In this document: positions 45,018-52,369 of the stretch, one piece after another | Layout of the letters: every line of letters begins with the position of its first letter | Numbering within the stretch: position 1 is the stretch's first letter | DNA from: an uncultured Bacteroidales bacterium | GTDB lineage: Bacteria; Bacteroidota; Bacteroidia; Bacteroidales; UBA932 | Reading direction: 5' to 3' | DNA length: 64,000 nucleotides | Assembly: GCA_944325445.1 (NCBI GenBank) | Contig: CALVAG010000004.1 | Coordinates: 116,649-180,648, forward strand | Made by a program: the position numbers and the translations under genes | Notes under the pieces: model-generated | What the model was told of the DNA's origin: nothing | The model's database searches: none | What the model saw: only the letters and a program-made list of their open reading frames with translations

Positions 45018-48000
45018 TTACTCCTGTGAAAGTTTCTTGTATGAGTTGTAGCGCAGTTTCGCGAACTCTTCGGTCAGGCCGAACAGTTCTCCGGCCTCTT
45101 GAGGGAAGGTCTTGAGCAATGAAGCGTATCTGACCTCTCCTTTTATGAAGTCCTGGAACTTGCTCCAATCCGGTTCCTTGCTATCCAAGGTAAACGGATT
45201 CTTGCCTTGTTCTGACAATGCGGGATTAAACCTGTAAAGTTGCCAGTAACCGCACTCTACTGCAGATTTTTCCTCACGCTGGCTCTTGCCCATGCCGGCC
45301 TTGAGACCGTGGTTGATACATGGAGCGTAAGCGATTATCAGTGACGGGCCGTTGTATGCTTCCGCCTCTTTGATTGCATTGAAGAATTGAGCCTGGTTTG
45401 CACCCATTGCAACTTGTGCTACATACACATAACCGTAGCTCATAGCCATCATGCCAAGGTCTTTCTTGCGTATTCTCTTACCTGAAGTGGCAAATTTGGC
45501 AACGGCTCCGGCAGGGGTGGATTTAGATGACTGTCCGCCGGTGTTGGAATAAACCTCGGTATCGAGTACCAGAACGTTTACATTTTCACCGGATGCGAGT
45601 ACGTGATCCAATCCGCCGTATCCGATATCGTATGCCCAACCGTCACCGCCGATAATCCATTGGCTTCTTGCAGCGAGCAACTCTTTGTATTTGAGAATTT
45701 CGTTGCATACCGCACAATTGCACTCCTCCATCATAGGTATGAGCTTGTCTGCGATTTCACGGCTCTTTTCTGCATTATCCTTGTTGTTTACCCACTCAGT
45801 GAAGAGTCCTTTAATCTCGGCAGAACACTCATTTCCTTCGATTCCCTGAAGCATCAGGCTTGCAATCGTTCCCCTGAGTTTGTCTACCGCTATCTTCATG
45901 CCCAAACCGAATTCCGCATTATCTTCGAAAAGTGAATTCGCCCAAGCCGGACCCCTGCCGTTCTTGTCTGTACAGTAAGGTGATGAAGGGAATGAACCGC
46001 TATATATAGATGAACATCCCGTAGCGTTTGCAACCATCATCCTGTCTCCGAAGAGTTGTGTAATGGCCTTTACATACGGAGTCTCACCGCAACCGGAACA
46101 TGCTCCGGAGAATTCGAACAGAGGCTGTGCGAATTGCGAATTCTTTACATTCTGTGCTTTTGGAACGATATCGTCTTTATACCCTATTGTAGACTGCATG
46201 TATTCGAAGTTGCCCTGCTCCACTTCCTGAGTAGCGGCGGGAACCATCTCCAATGCCTTGGTCTTGGCAGGACATACATCGGCACAGTTGCCGCAACCAG
46301 TACAGTCGGCAGGATCTACCTGCATTGTGAAGTAGTAATCCTTGAGCGGACCGTTGCCTTTTACCCTCTTAACGCTTGCAGGCGCTTTCGCAGCCTCTTC
46401 TTCCGTCATGATGAAAGGACGGATTGCAGCATGAGGGCAGACAAACGAACATTGGTTGCATTGGATACAGTTCTCGGGTTTCCATTCGGGAACGTGAGTA
46501 GCTATACCTCGTTTTTCGAATGCTGCCGTACCTGCCGGGATAACGCCGTCTGCGGCATCTTTGAATGCACTTACAGGAAGGTCATTGCCGTTTTGCGCAT
46601 TTACGACATCTGCAACTGTTCTTACCCATTCAGGTGCAAGACGCTTGTATGAATCAGGTATGAACTTGCCGTTTACGATATTCTTCCATTCGAAAGGAAT
46701 CTCGACTTTCACATACTCTGCGCCTCTGTCCACAGCGGCGTAATTCATTTTTACAACGTTCTCGCCCTTCTTGCCGTAACTCTTGTCTATGGCATGTTTC
46801 ATCTCTGCCACAGCCTTGTCGTAAGGTATGATACCTGTAATCTTGAAGAAAGCGGACTGGAGAATGGTGTTGGTCCTGTTTCCGAGGCCTATCTCCTCAG
46901 CTATCTTGGTGGCATTTATGATGTAGAAGTTTATATTCTTTGAAACTATCTCCTGTTTTACGAAATCCGGGATACGTTTGAGTGTCTCTTCTGTATTCCA
47001 CAGACTGTTGAGCAGGAATGTACCGTTCTTTTTGATACCCCTTAAAACGTCATATTTTGTAAGGTATGACGGAACGTGGCATGCTACGAAATCAGGTGTG
47101 GATACCAGATATGGCGAAGTTATAGGGTTGTCTCCGAAACGGAGGTGCGAACATGTATATCCGCCCGATTTTTTTGAATCGTAATCGAAGTATGCCTGAC
47201 AGTATTTTGGAGTGCTTCCGCCTATAATCTTAATGGTGTTTTTGTTTGCACCGACGGTACCGTCGGAACCCAAACCGTAGAACTTGCACTCGTATGTGCC
47301 TTTCTTGGCCAGACTTATCTCTTCACCTACAGGAAGTGATTTGAATGTGACATCGTCTACTATACCTATTGTGAAATCGTTCTTGGGCTCTTTCGATTTA
47401 AGGTTGTCGTATACGGCAATGATTTGGGCAGGGCTGGTATCTTTTGACGAGAGACCGTATCTTCCGCCGACAACGGTGATTTTCAATCCGAGGTCTGCAA
47501 TAGCTGCTTTAATATCTGTGTAGAGCGGCTCGCCTACTGCACCGGGCTCTTTTGTCCTGTCGAGAACCGCAATTTTCTTGGCTGAAGCAGGCAGAACTCT
47601 TGTAAAGTATTTTGCAGAGAACGGACGGTAAAGCCTTACTATTATAAGACCTACCTTCTCTCCTTTTGCAGACAGATAATCTATCGTCTCCTTTACTGTC
47701 TCTGTAACGGAACCCATTGCAATGATTATGTTTTCAGCCTTAGGATCTCCGTAATAGTCGAAAGGCAGATAGCGGCGGCCGGTAAGCTCGCTTATCTCGC
47801 CCATATATCTTGCAACGATGTCTGGAAGCGCTTCGTAATATGAGTTGCATGCCTCTCTGTTCTGGAAGTACACATCTGAATTCTGCGCAGTTCCCTTTGT
47901 TACAGGCGCATTTGGATTCAGCGCCCTTGCGCGGAACTTTGCCAATGATTTGGTACTTACCATATCTTTAAGGTCTTCGCTGTCGATGGCCTCTATTTTC

Positions 48001-48548
48001 TGTATTTCATGTGATGTCCTGAATCCGTCGAAGAAATGTACGAACGGAACTGATGATTTGATTGCCGACAGATGGGCAACAGCTCCGAGGTCCATTGCCT
48101 CCTGTACGCTTGCAGATGCCAAAAATGCAAATCCGGTCTGTCTTGCAGCCATAACGTCCTGATGGTCTCCGAATATTGAGAGAGCATGGGAAGCAAGAGC
48201 TCTGGCAGAAACGTGGAAAACGGCAGGAAGCAACTCTCCTGCAATTTTGTACATATTGGGAATCATCAGCAACAAGCCCTGTGAGGCTGTAAATGTAGTG
48301 GTCAATGCACCTGCCTGCAACGAGCCGTGAACGGCGCCGGCAGCGCCACCCTCACTCTGCATTTCGATAACCTTGACGGTCTGGCCGAATATGTTCTTTT
48401 TCCCGTATGCAGACCACTCGTCTACCAGCTCTGCCATTGTAGATGACGGAGTAATAGGGTAGATGGCTGCAACTTCGCTGAACATATAAGCTACATATGC
48501 TGCGGCATAGTTGCCATCGCAGGTGATAAATTTTTTCTCTTTAGCCAT
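45018..48548 (-). CDS. nifJ: Pyruvate:ferredoxin (flavodoxin) oxidoreductase
   Basis: A 1176-residue fused PFOR. The N-terminal domain starts CDGNYAAAYVAYMFSEVAAI, with YPITPSSTMAELVDEW. Two ferredoxin-like clusters, CIQCNQCSFVCPHAAIRPF and CTGCGNCADVCPAKTK, lie at about 690-760. A third cluster ligand set includes SGACSGCGETPY. The TPP motif is GGDGWAYDIGYGGLDHVLAS. It oxidises pyruvate to acetyl-CoA, CO2 and reduced ferredoxin, central to anaerobic energy metabolism. The length is normal and all cluster cysteines look present. Confidence 0.97.
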   Translation of the reverse strand: MAKEKKFITCDGNYAAAYVAYMFSEVAAIYPITPSSTMAELVDEWSAYGKKNIFGQTVKVIEMQSEGGAAGAVHGSLQAGALTTTFTASQGLLLMIPNMYKIAGELLPAVFHVSARALASHALSIFGDHQDVMAARQTGFAFLASASVQEAMDLGAVAHLSAIKSSVPFVHFFDGFRTSHEIQKIEAIDSEDLKDMVSTKSLAKFRARALNPNAPVTKGTAQNSDVYFQNREACNSYYEALPDIVARYMGEISELTGRRYLPFDYYGDPKAENIIIAMGSVTETVKETIDYLSAKGEKVGLIIVRLYRPFSAKYFTRVLPASAKKIAVLDRTKEPGAVGEPLYTDIKAAIADLGLKITVVGGRYGLSSKDTSPAQIIAVYDNLKSKEPKNDFTIGIVDDVTFKSLPVGEEISLAKKGTYECKFYGLGSDGTVGANKNTIKIIGGSTPKYCQAYFDYDSKKSGGYTCSHLRFGDNPITSPYLVSTPDFVACHVPSYLTKYDVLRGIKKNGTFLLNSLWNTEETLKRIPDFVKQEIVSKNINFYIINATKIAEEIGLGNRTNTILQSAFFKITGIIPYDKAVAEMKHAIDKSYGKKGENVVKMNYAAVDRGAEYVKVEIPFEWKNIVNGKFIPDSYKRLAPEWVRTVADVVNAQNGNDLPVSAFKDAADGVIPAGTAAFEKRGIATHVPEWKPENCIQCNQCSFVCPHAAIRPFIMTEEEAAKAPASVKRVKGNGPLKDYYFTMQVDPADCTGCGNCADVCPAKTKALEMVPAATQEVEQGNFEYMQSTIGYKDDIVPKAQNVKNSQFAQPLFEFSGACSGCGETPYVKAITQLFGDRMMVANATGCSSIYSGSFPSSPYCTDKNGRGPAWANSLFEDNAEFGLGMKIAVDKLRGTIASLMLQGIEGNECSAEIKGLFTEWVNNKDNAEKSREIADKLIPMMEECNCAVCNEILKYKELLAARSQWIIGGDGWAYDIGYGGLDHVLASGENVNVLVLDTEVYSNTGGQSSKSTPAGAVAKFATSGKRIRKKDLGMMAMSYGYVYVAQVAMGANQAQFFNAIKEAEAYNGPSLIIAYAPCINHGLKAGMGKSQREEKSAVECGYWQLYRFNPALSEQGKNPFTLDSKEPDWSKFQDFIKGEVRYASLLKTFPQEAGELFGLTEEFAKLRYNSYKKLSQE

Positions 48549-48645
48549 AAATATGTTATTAAAGATTTAGTATTTAGTTAATTATTGTTTTCTGCAAAAT
48601 AAGATACAAATCCCTCAAATTTAATAAAATTTTGGGAATAATCAA

Positions 48646-49521
48646 CTATTGGTGTCCCTCTGTTTGTGCATCGGGAGCAATTTTTTTAATCAATCCCTGC
48701 AATACTGCACCCGGTCCCAATTCTATAAACTTGTCCGCTCCGTCATTGACCATGTTCTCTACGCTTTGTCTCCATCTTACCGGAGCTGTGAGTTGTATCA
48801 ACAGATTCTTTTTAATCTCTTCCGGTTCGATATGCGGTTTTGCATCTACATTCTGGTAGACAGGGCATACAGGTCTGCTGAATTCTGTCTCCTCTATGGC
48901 TTTGGCCAGCTCTACCCTTGCAGGGTCCATAAGCGGTGAGTGGAACGCCCCGCCGACAGCCAGAACAAGAGCCCTTCTCGCACCTGCTTCCTTGAGCGCG
49001 GCACAAGCTTTATTTACGGCTTCAACTTCCCCTGAAATTACAACCTGTCCGTTGCAGTTGTAATTTGCGGCAACCACTGTCCCCTCGGTAGAGGCGCATA
49101 CCTCCTCTATGACCTTGTCTTCCAAGCCCAATACTGCAGCCATCGTAGACGGTTTGAGCTCGCAGGCCTTTTGCATTGCCATTGCTCTGTGATATACAAG
49201 TTTGAGACCATCTTCAAATTTCAACGCTCCGGATGCTACCAATGCGGAAAACTCTCCCAATGAATGGCCTGCAACCATGTCCGGTTTGAAGTCTGCAAGC
49301 GTTTTTGCCAGTATGACAGAATGTAAAAAAATGGCAGGCTGGGTAACTTTCGTCTGTTTCAGTTCGTCGGCCGTTCCGGAAAACATTATGTCCGTAATTC
49401 TGAATCCTAAAATTCCGTTAGCCTTTTCGAAAAGTTCTTTTGCCTGCAAATTATTGTCGTACAAATCTTTCCCCATTCCTGTGAATTGGGCTCCCTGGCC
49501 GGGAAAAACATATGCTTTCAT
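48646..49521 (-). CDS. fabD: Malonyl-CoA:ACP transacylase
   Basis: A 291-residue FabD starting MKAYVFPGQGAQFTGMGKDL. The active serine lies in VAGHSLGEFSALVASG, and the catalytic His is in VGGAFHSPLM. It loads malonate onto acyl carrier protein for fatty acid synthesis. It lies 97 bases upstream of nifJ, so cotranscription is possible. A -7 box lies 47 bases upstream of its start. Confidence 0.96.
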   Translation of the reverse strand: MKAYVFPGQGAQFTGMGKDLYDNNLQAKELFEKANGILGFRITDIMFSGTADELKQTKVTQPAIFLHSVILAKTLADFKPDMVAGHSLGEFSALVASGALKFEDGLKLVYHRAMAMQKACELKPSTMAAVLGLEDKVIEEVCASTEGTVVAANYNCNGQVVISGEVEAVNKACAALKEAGARRALVLAVGGAFHSPLMDPARVELAKAIEETEFSRPVCPVYQNVDAKPHIEPEEIKKNLLIQLTAPVRWRQSVENMVNDGADKFIELGPGAVLQGLIKKIAPDAQTEGHQ

Positions 49522-49568
49522 CTCTTGTCCCTAATCTTTTTTATGACATTTACCTTTAAATGAAACCA

Positions 49569-49576
49569 CAAAGATA
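49569..49576 (-). promoter_or_regulatory. -7 box of fabD
   Basis: The minus strand reads TATCTTTG, matching TAnnTTTG. Confidence 0.45.
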
Positions 49577-49598
49577 TATATATTTTCGATAAATTGAC

Positions 49599-49606
49599 TA
49601 AATTTG
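49599..49606 (+). promoter_or_regulatory. -7 box of tRNA-Arg
   Basis: TAAATTTG, followed by CAGCCCG, ends 12 bases before the mature tRNA. The discriminator sequence resembles those of tRNA-His, rRNA and rplC. The -33 element is not clear. Confidence 0.5.
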
Positions 49607-49618
49607 CAGCCCGATATA

Positions 49619-49690
49619 GCCTCTGTAGTTTAAAGGATAGAATATGAGATTCCGGTTCTCACGGTGGCGGTTCGATTCCGCCCGGGGGCA
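49619..49690 (+). tRNA. tRNA-Arg (anticodon CCG)
   Basis: Folds as a 72-base cloverleaf. The acceptor GCCTCTG/CGGGGGC includes two G-U pairs. The D stem GTTT/GAAT has wobble pairs. The anticodon stem TGAGA/TCTCA is perfect, with loop TTCCGGT giving CCG. The T arm is GGCGG-TTCGATT-CCGCC. The discriminator base is A and CCA is not encoded. It reads CGG codons. Confidence 0.93.
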
Positions 49691-49694
49691 CAGA

Positions 49695-49732
49695 ATAATT
49701 AAGGGATGGCGGTCCCGCCATCCCTTAATTAT
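49695..49732 (+). terminator. Long inverted repeat after tRNA-Arg
   Basis: Two 18-base arms (49695-49712 and 49715-49732) are perfect inverted copies containing AAGGGATGGCGG and CCGCCATCCCTT. It probably ends the tRNA transcript. The right arm is the seed of the tandem repeat that follows. Confidence 0.7.
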
Positions 49733-50155
49733 TTGTCGCACTTTGTGCAACTTCTCTTTTTTTACAGACTTCGTCTGATACCCCTGACGGGGTTGCGCTC
49801 CTTTCAGTCGCGGTCCTTTCAGGACTTTCTAGTGCCAATCTTTCATAGCCCCGCCATCCCTTAATTATTTGTTGCACTCTGTGCAACTTCTCTTTTTAAC
49901 CCCTGATGGGGTGCGCTCCTTCCAGTCGCGGTCCTTTCAGGACTTTCTAGTGCCAATCTTTCATAGCCCCGCCATCCCTTAATTATTTGTTGCACTCTGT
50001 GCAACTTCTCTTTTTAGCCCCTGATGGGGTGCGCTCCTTCCAGTCGCGGTCCTTTCTGGACTTTTTAGTGTTAATCTTTCAGAGCCCGCCATCCCTCAAT
50101 TATTTGTTGCACTCTGTGCAACTTTTCTTTTTAACAGACTTCGTCTGATTAGGGC
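49715..50155 (+). repeat. Tandem hairpin-rich repeat, about 3.6 copies
   Basis: Units begin with CCGCCATCCC at 49715, 49851, 49969 and 50086 and are 136, 118 and 117 bases, with a last partial copy. Units 2 and 3 are nearly identical. Each holds a series of small hairpins with 3-4-base loops: TTGCAC-TCT-GTGCAA, CCCC-TGAT-GGGG and GTCCT-TTC-AGGAC. CAGAC-TTC-GTCTG occurs only in the first and last copies. There is no open frame. It fills the gap between tRNA-Arg and the carboxyltransferase gene. It is not a CRISPR: units are contiguous, with no variable spacers. Confidence 0.85.
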
Positions 50156-50184
50156 TGCAAAATTCGTTCCCCCACCGTACGGCA

Positions 50185-50221
50185 GTAAAAAAGGATGAAC
50201 GGAAATTCCGCTCATCCTTTT
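50185..50221 (-). terminator. Terminator of the carboxyltransferase gene
   Basis: On the minus strand AAAAGGATGAGCGGAA pairs with TTCCGTTCATCCTTTT, continuing into further T residues. It lies 23 bases past the stop codon. Confidence 0.88.
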
Positions 50222-50243
50222 ACGCCTTATCGGCCGCTGTCAA

Positions 50244-52025
50244 TTACTCTATGAAGCCGAGTATTTCGCCCTTCTCCACCTTGTCGCCCTGATGTGCGCA
50301 GATCGCTACAATCTTGCCGTCGACAGGTGAGTTTATGGCTTCAGGGCCGTAGAAAGCCTGTACATAACATATCGGCTTGCCGGCTTTGAATTCCGTACCG
50401 ATGACGGGGGCGGTAGATTTGTCCGCTACGTCATACTGCCAGATAACCTGACCCTTGACTGTCGCCTGAATAGGTTTTGCGTTAGGGAATTTCGCAACGA
50501 GTGCATCGATGTCGAATTTAGGCATCTCTACAACCGGACGTGTAACTACGATAGGAGCGCCTGCCTTTGCCTTTGCCGCCTCGAGTTCCTGCTCGAAACG
50601 TTTCTTTGCAATACCGCTCTTGTAGTCGCGATACTGTCTTTCGTGCATTGCAAGTTCGAAGAGCTCTTCATCGTCTTCGCCTCTCTCCCAACCTTCGTCT
50701 TTGAGCATCTGCTCGAACTTGGGAAGTTCGTTGGGGAATGCGTCCTGAGGGTTGCCGTCGTAGAATTCAAGCCCTTTGTTCTTTACGATTTCTACGATTT
50801 CGGGAGCCAAAGGTCCGGGGAGCTTGCCGGTCTTGCCGAGAATCATGTTCATGGTATCCTTGTCTATGGTAGTCCAGCGAGGTTCTCCCTTGAGAGTATG
50901 CATCAGGTTCATGAGTGCGGTATTCTTTACATACTGGCTGAAAGGAGTCACCAAAGGAGGATAACCCAGACGTGGCCATACATACTCGACTTCCTGGAAG
51001 AGCATAACGGTAAGATCATTAAGGGTAAGCTCTTTCTTTCCCTGATTGCGGAGCGATGCGTTGATTGCGCTGTGGAATCCCTTGAGGTCTGCCATCATCG
51101 AGCCCATCATTCCGCCTGGAAGACCGCAGCCTACAAGCAAAGACGATGATTTGTAGTTGCCCGGCTCGATAAAGTATCCGAGGTAGTCGTCTATAAATGT
51201 CTGTGTCAATCTTCTTGCTTCCATGTAGGCATCCATGTTGATATCCTTTACAAGGAAGCCTGCATCCTTGAGCATTGCCTGAATGGTAATGACATCCGGA
51301 TGGATTTTACCCCAAGAGAGAGGTTCCATTGCAACATCAATGTATTCGGCGCCGGCCCTTGCAACTTCAAGCATGGAAGCTACCGAGAATCCGGGGCCTG
51401 AATGGCCGTGATATTGGACTACTATGTGAGGATATTTGTCCTTTATGGCTTTTGTGAGCCTTCCGAGGAAGACGGGACGGCCTATGCCGGCCATATCCTT
51501 GAGGCATATCTCATCGCAACCGTACTCCACGACTTTATCTACAACGCCCATGTAGTATTCTACGGTATGCACAGGGGAATGGGTAATACTCAATGCGACC
51601 TGAGAGATCATTCCTCCCTTTTTTGCACCTATTACAGAGCCTTTCAGATTTCTGTGGTCGTTCAAACCACAGAATGAACGGGAAATGTTGGTGCCCTGTT
51701 TGGCCTTTACCTTGTACATGAGGAATCTTACATCCTCAGGAACAGGATTCATTCTGAGTGCATTCAGGCCGCGCTCCAACATGTGTGTCTGAATACCGAC
51801 CTTGTTGAACGGCGCTGTCCACTCTCTTACAGCCTTGTTAGGATTTTCGCCGAAGAGCAGATTTACCTGTTCGAATGCTCCTCCGTTTGTCTCTACACGG
51901 TCGAAACATCCCATGTCTATAATAACCGGTGCAATCTGTTTAAGTTGGTGAACTTTAGGAACATACTTTCCTGATGATTGCCACATGTCCCTATAAAGCA
52001 GGGAGAATTTTATTTCACGAGCCAT
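50244..52025 (-). CDS. Pyruvate/oxaloacetate carboxyltransferase with a degenerate biotin domain
   Basis: A 593-residue homologue of pyruvate carboxylase subunit B / oxaloacetate decarboxylase alpha. The TIM-barrel carboxyltransferase is intact: YRDMWQSSGKY (RDxxQS), DEICLKDMAGIGRP and VQYHGHSGPGFS (metal His-x-His), followed by the conserved carboxylase helical domain. The C-terminal biotinyl-like domain (about 520-593) keeps GKIVAICAHQGDKVEKGEIL. However, the position of the biotinylated EAMKM reads QAFYG (about 556-560), so the lysine is missing. It may act with a separate biotin carrier, or through a different mechanism. It stands alone on its transcript. Confidence 0.85.
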   Translation of the reverse strand: MAREIKFSLLYRDMWQSSGKYVPKVHQLKQIAPVIIDMGCFDRVETNGGAFEQVNLLFGENPNKAVREWTAPFNKVGIQTHMLERGLNALRMNPVPEDVRFLMYKVKAKQGTNISRSFCGLNDHRNLKGSVIGAKKGGMISQVALSITHSPVHTVEYYMGVVDKVVEYGCDEICLKDMAGIGRPVFLGRLTKAIKDKYPHIVVQYHGHSGPGFSVASMLEVARAGAEYIDVAMEPLSWGKIHPDVITIQAMLKDAGFLVKDINMDAYMEARRLTQTFIDDYLGYFIEPGNYKSSSLLVGCGLPGGMMGSMMADLKGFHSAINASLRNQGKKELTLNDLTVMLFQEVEYVWPRLGYPPLVTPFSQYVKNTALMNLMHTLKGEPRWTTIDKDTMNMILGKTGKLPGPLAPEIVEIVKNKGLEFYDGNPQDAFPNELPKFEQMLKDEGWERGEDDEELFELAMHERQYRDYKSGIAKKRFEQELEAAKAKAGAPIVVTRPVVEMPKFDIDALVAKFPNAKPIQATVKGQVIWQYDVADKSTAPVIGTEFKAGKPICYVQAFYGPEAINSPVDGKIVAICAHQGDKVEKGEILGFIE

Positions 52026-52079
52026 AAAAAATAAGTTTATCTATTAATATTGTTTTTGTATTGTTGATTCATAATCTTA

Positions 52080-52087
52080 CAAATTTA
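52080..52087 (-). promoter_or_regulatory. -7 box of the carboxyltransferase gene
   Basis: The minus strand reads TAAATTTG, matching TAnnTTTG, about 55 bases upstream of the start codon. Confidence 0.45.
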
Positions 52088-52146
52088 GAAAAAAAATCGT
52101 AAATAAATATTTTTTATTCCCGACAGTCAATTATTTATTTCACTTT

Positions 52147-52176
52147 TTTGTGTTTGGAAAAAAAGTTCTATATTTG
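52147..52176 (+). promoter_or_regulatory. Promoter of tRNA-His
   Basis: TTTG (52147-52150), 18 bases, TATATTTG (52169-52176), then CACTCCGC. Confidence 0.6.
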
Positions 52177-52210
52177 CACTCCGCTTACGTTTTGCGAAAG
52201 CGGAATACAC

Positions 52211-52285
52211 GGTGGTTATAGCTCAGTTGGTTAGAGCGTCGGTTTGTGGCACCGAAGGTCGTGGGTTCGAGCCCCATTCTCCACC
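52211..52285 (+). tRNA. tRNA-His (anticodon GTG)
   Basis: The cloverleaf carries the extra 5' G opposite C73 that marks tRNA-His. The D arm is AGCTCAGTTGGTTAGAGC. The anticodon stem TCGGT/ACCGA has loop TTGTGGC (GTG). The T arm is GTGGG-TTCGAGC-CCCAT. The acceptor GTGGTTA/TCTCCAC has two internal mismatches, at 5:68 (T-T) and 6:67 (T-C), which is unusual. CCA is not encoded. A terminator follows 5 bases later. Confidence 0.9.
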
Positions 52286-52290
52286 CGAAA

Positions 52291-52326
52291 GGGTATCCGG
52301 GTCAGTCGCGGATGCCCTTTGTTTTT
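52291..52326 (+). terminator. Terminator after tRNA-His
   Basis: GGGTATCCG (52291-52299) pairs with CGGATGCCC (52309-52317) over 9 base pairs with one G-U, followed by TTTGTTTTT. Confidence 0.88.
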
Positions 52327-52348
52327 ATATATTTTTCATTTTATTTTG
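52318..52348 (+). promoter_or_regulatory. Possible metH promoter
   Basis: TTTG (52318-52321), 19 bases, TTATTTTG (52341-52348), one mismatch to TAnnTTTG. It begins inside the T-run of the tRNA-His terminator. Confidence 0.35.
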
Positions 52349-52369
52349 CAGATTGAAAAAGAGAGACAA

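Noticed and set aside
49715..50155. Possible CRISPR array in the tandem repeat
   Set aside because: Units are over 110 bases, contiguous and nearly identical throughout; there are no spacers and no cas genes.
49599..50243. Integrative element at the tRNA-Arg 3' end
   Set aside because: No integrase, no duplicated tRNA 3' end and no foreign genes; only the hairpin repeat is present.
52244..52369. N-terminal extension of metH into the tRNA-His gene
   Set aside because: The frame is open, but the sequence is tRNA, terminator and promoter. The homologous start MAVDWTKSKERL is at 52370.
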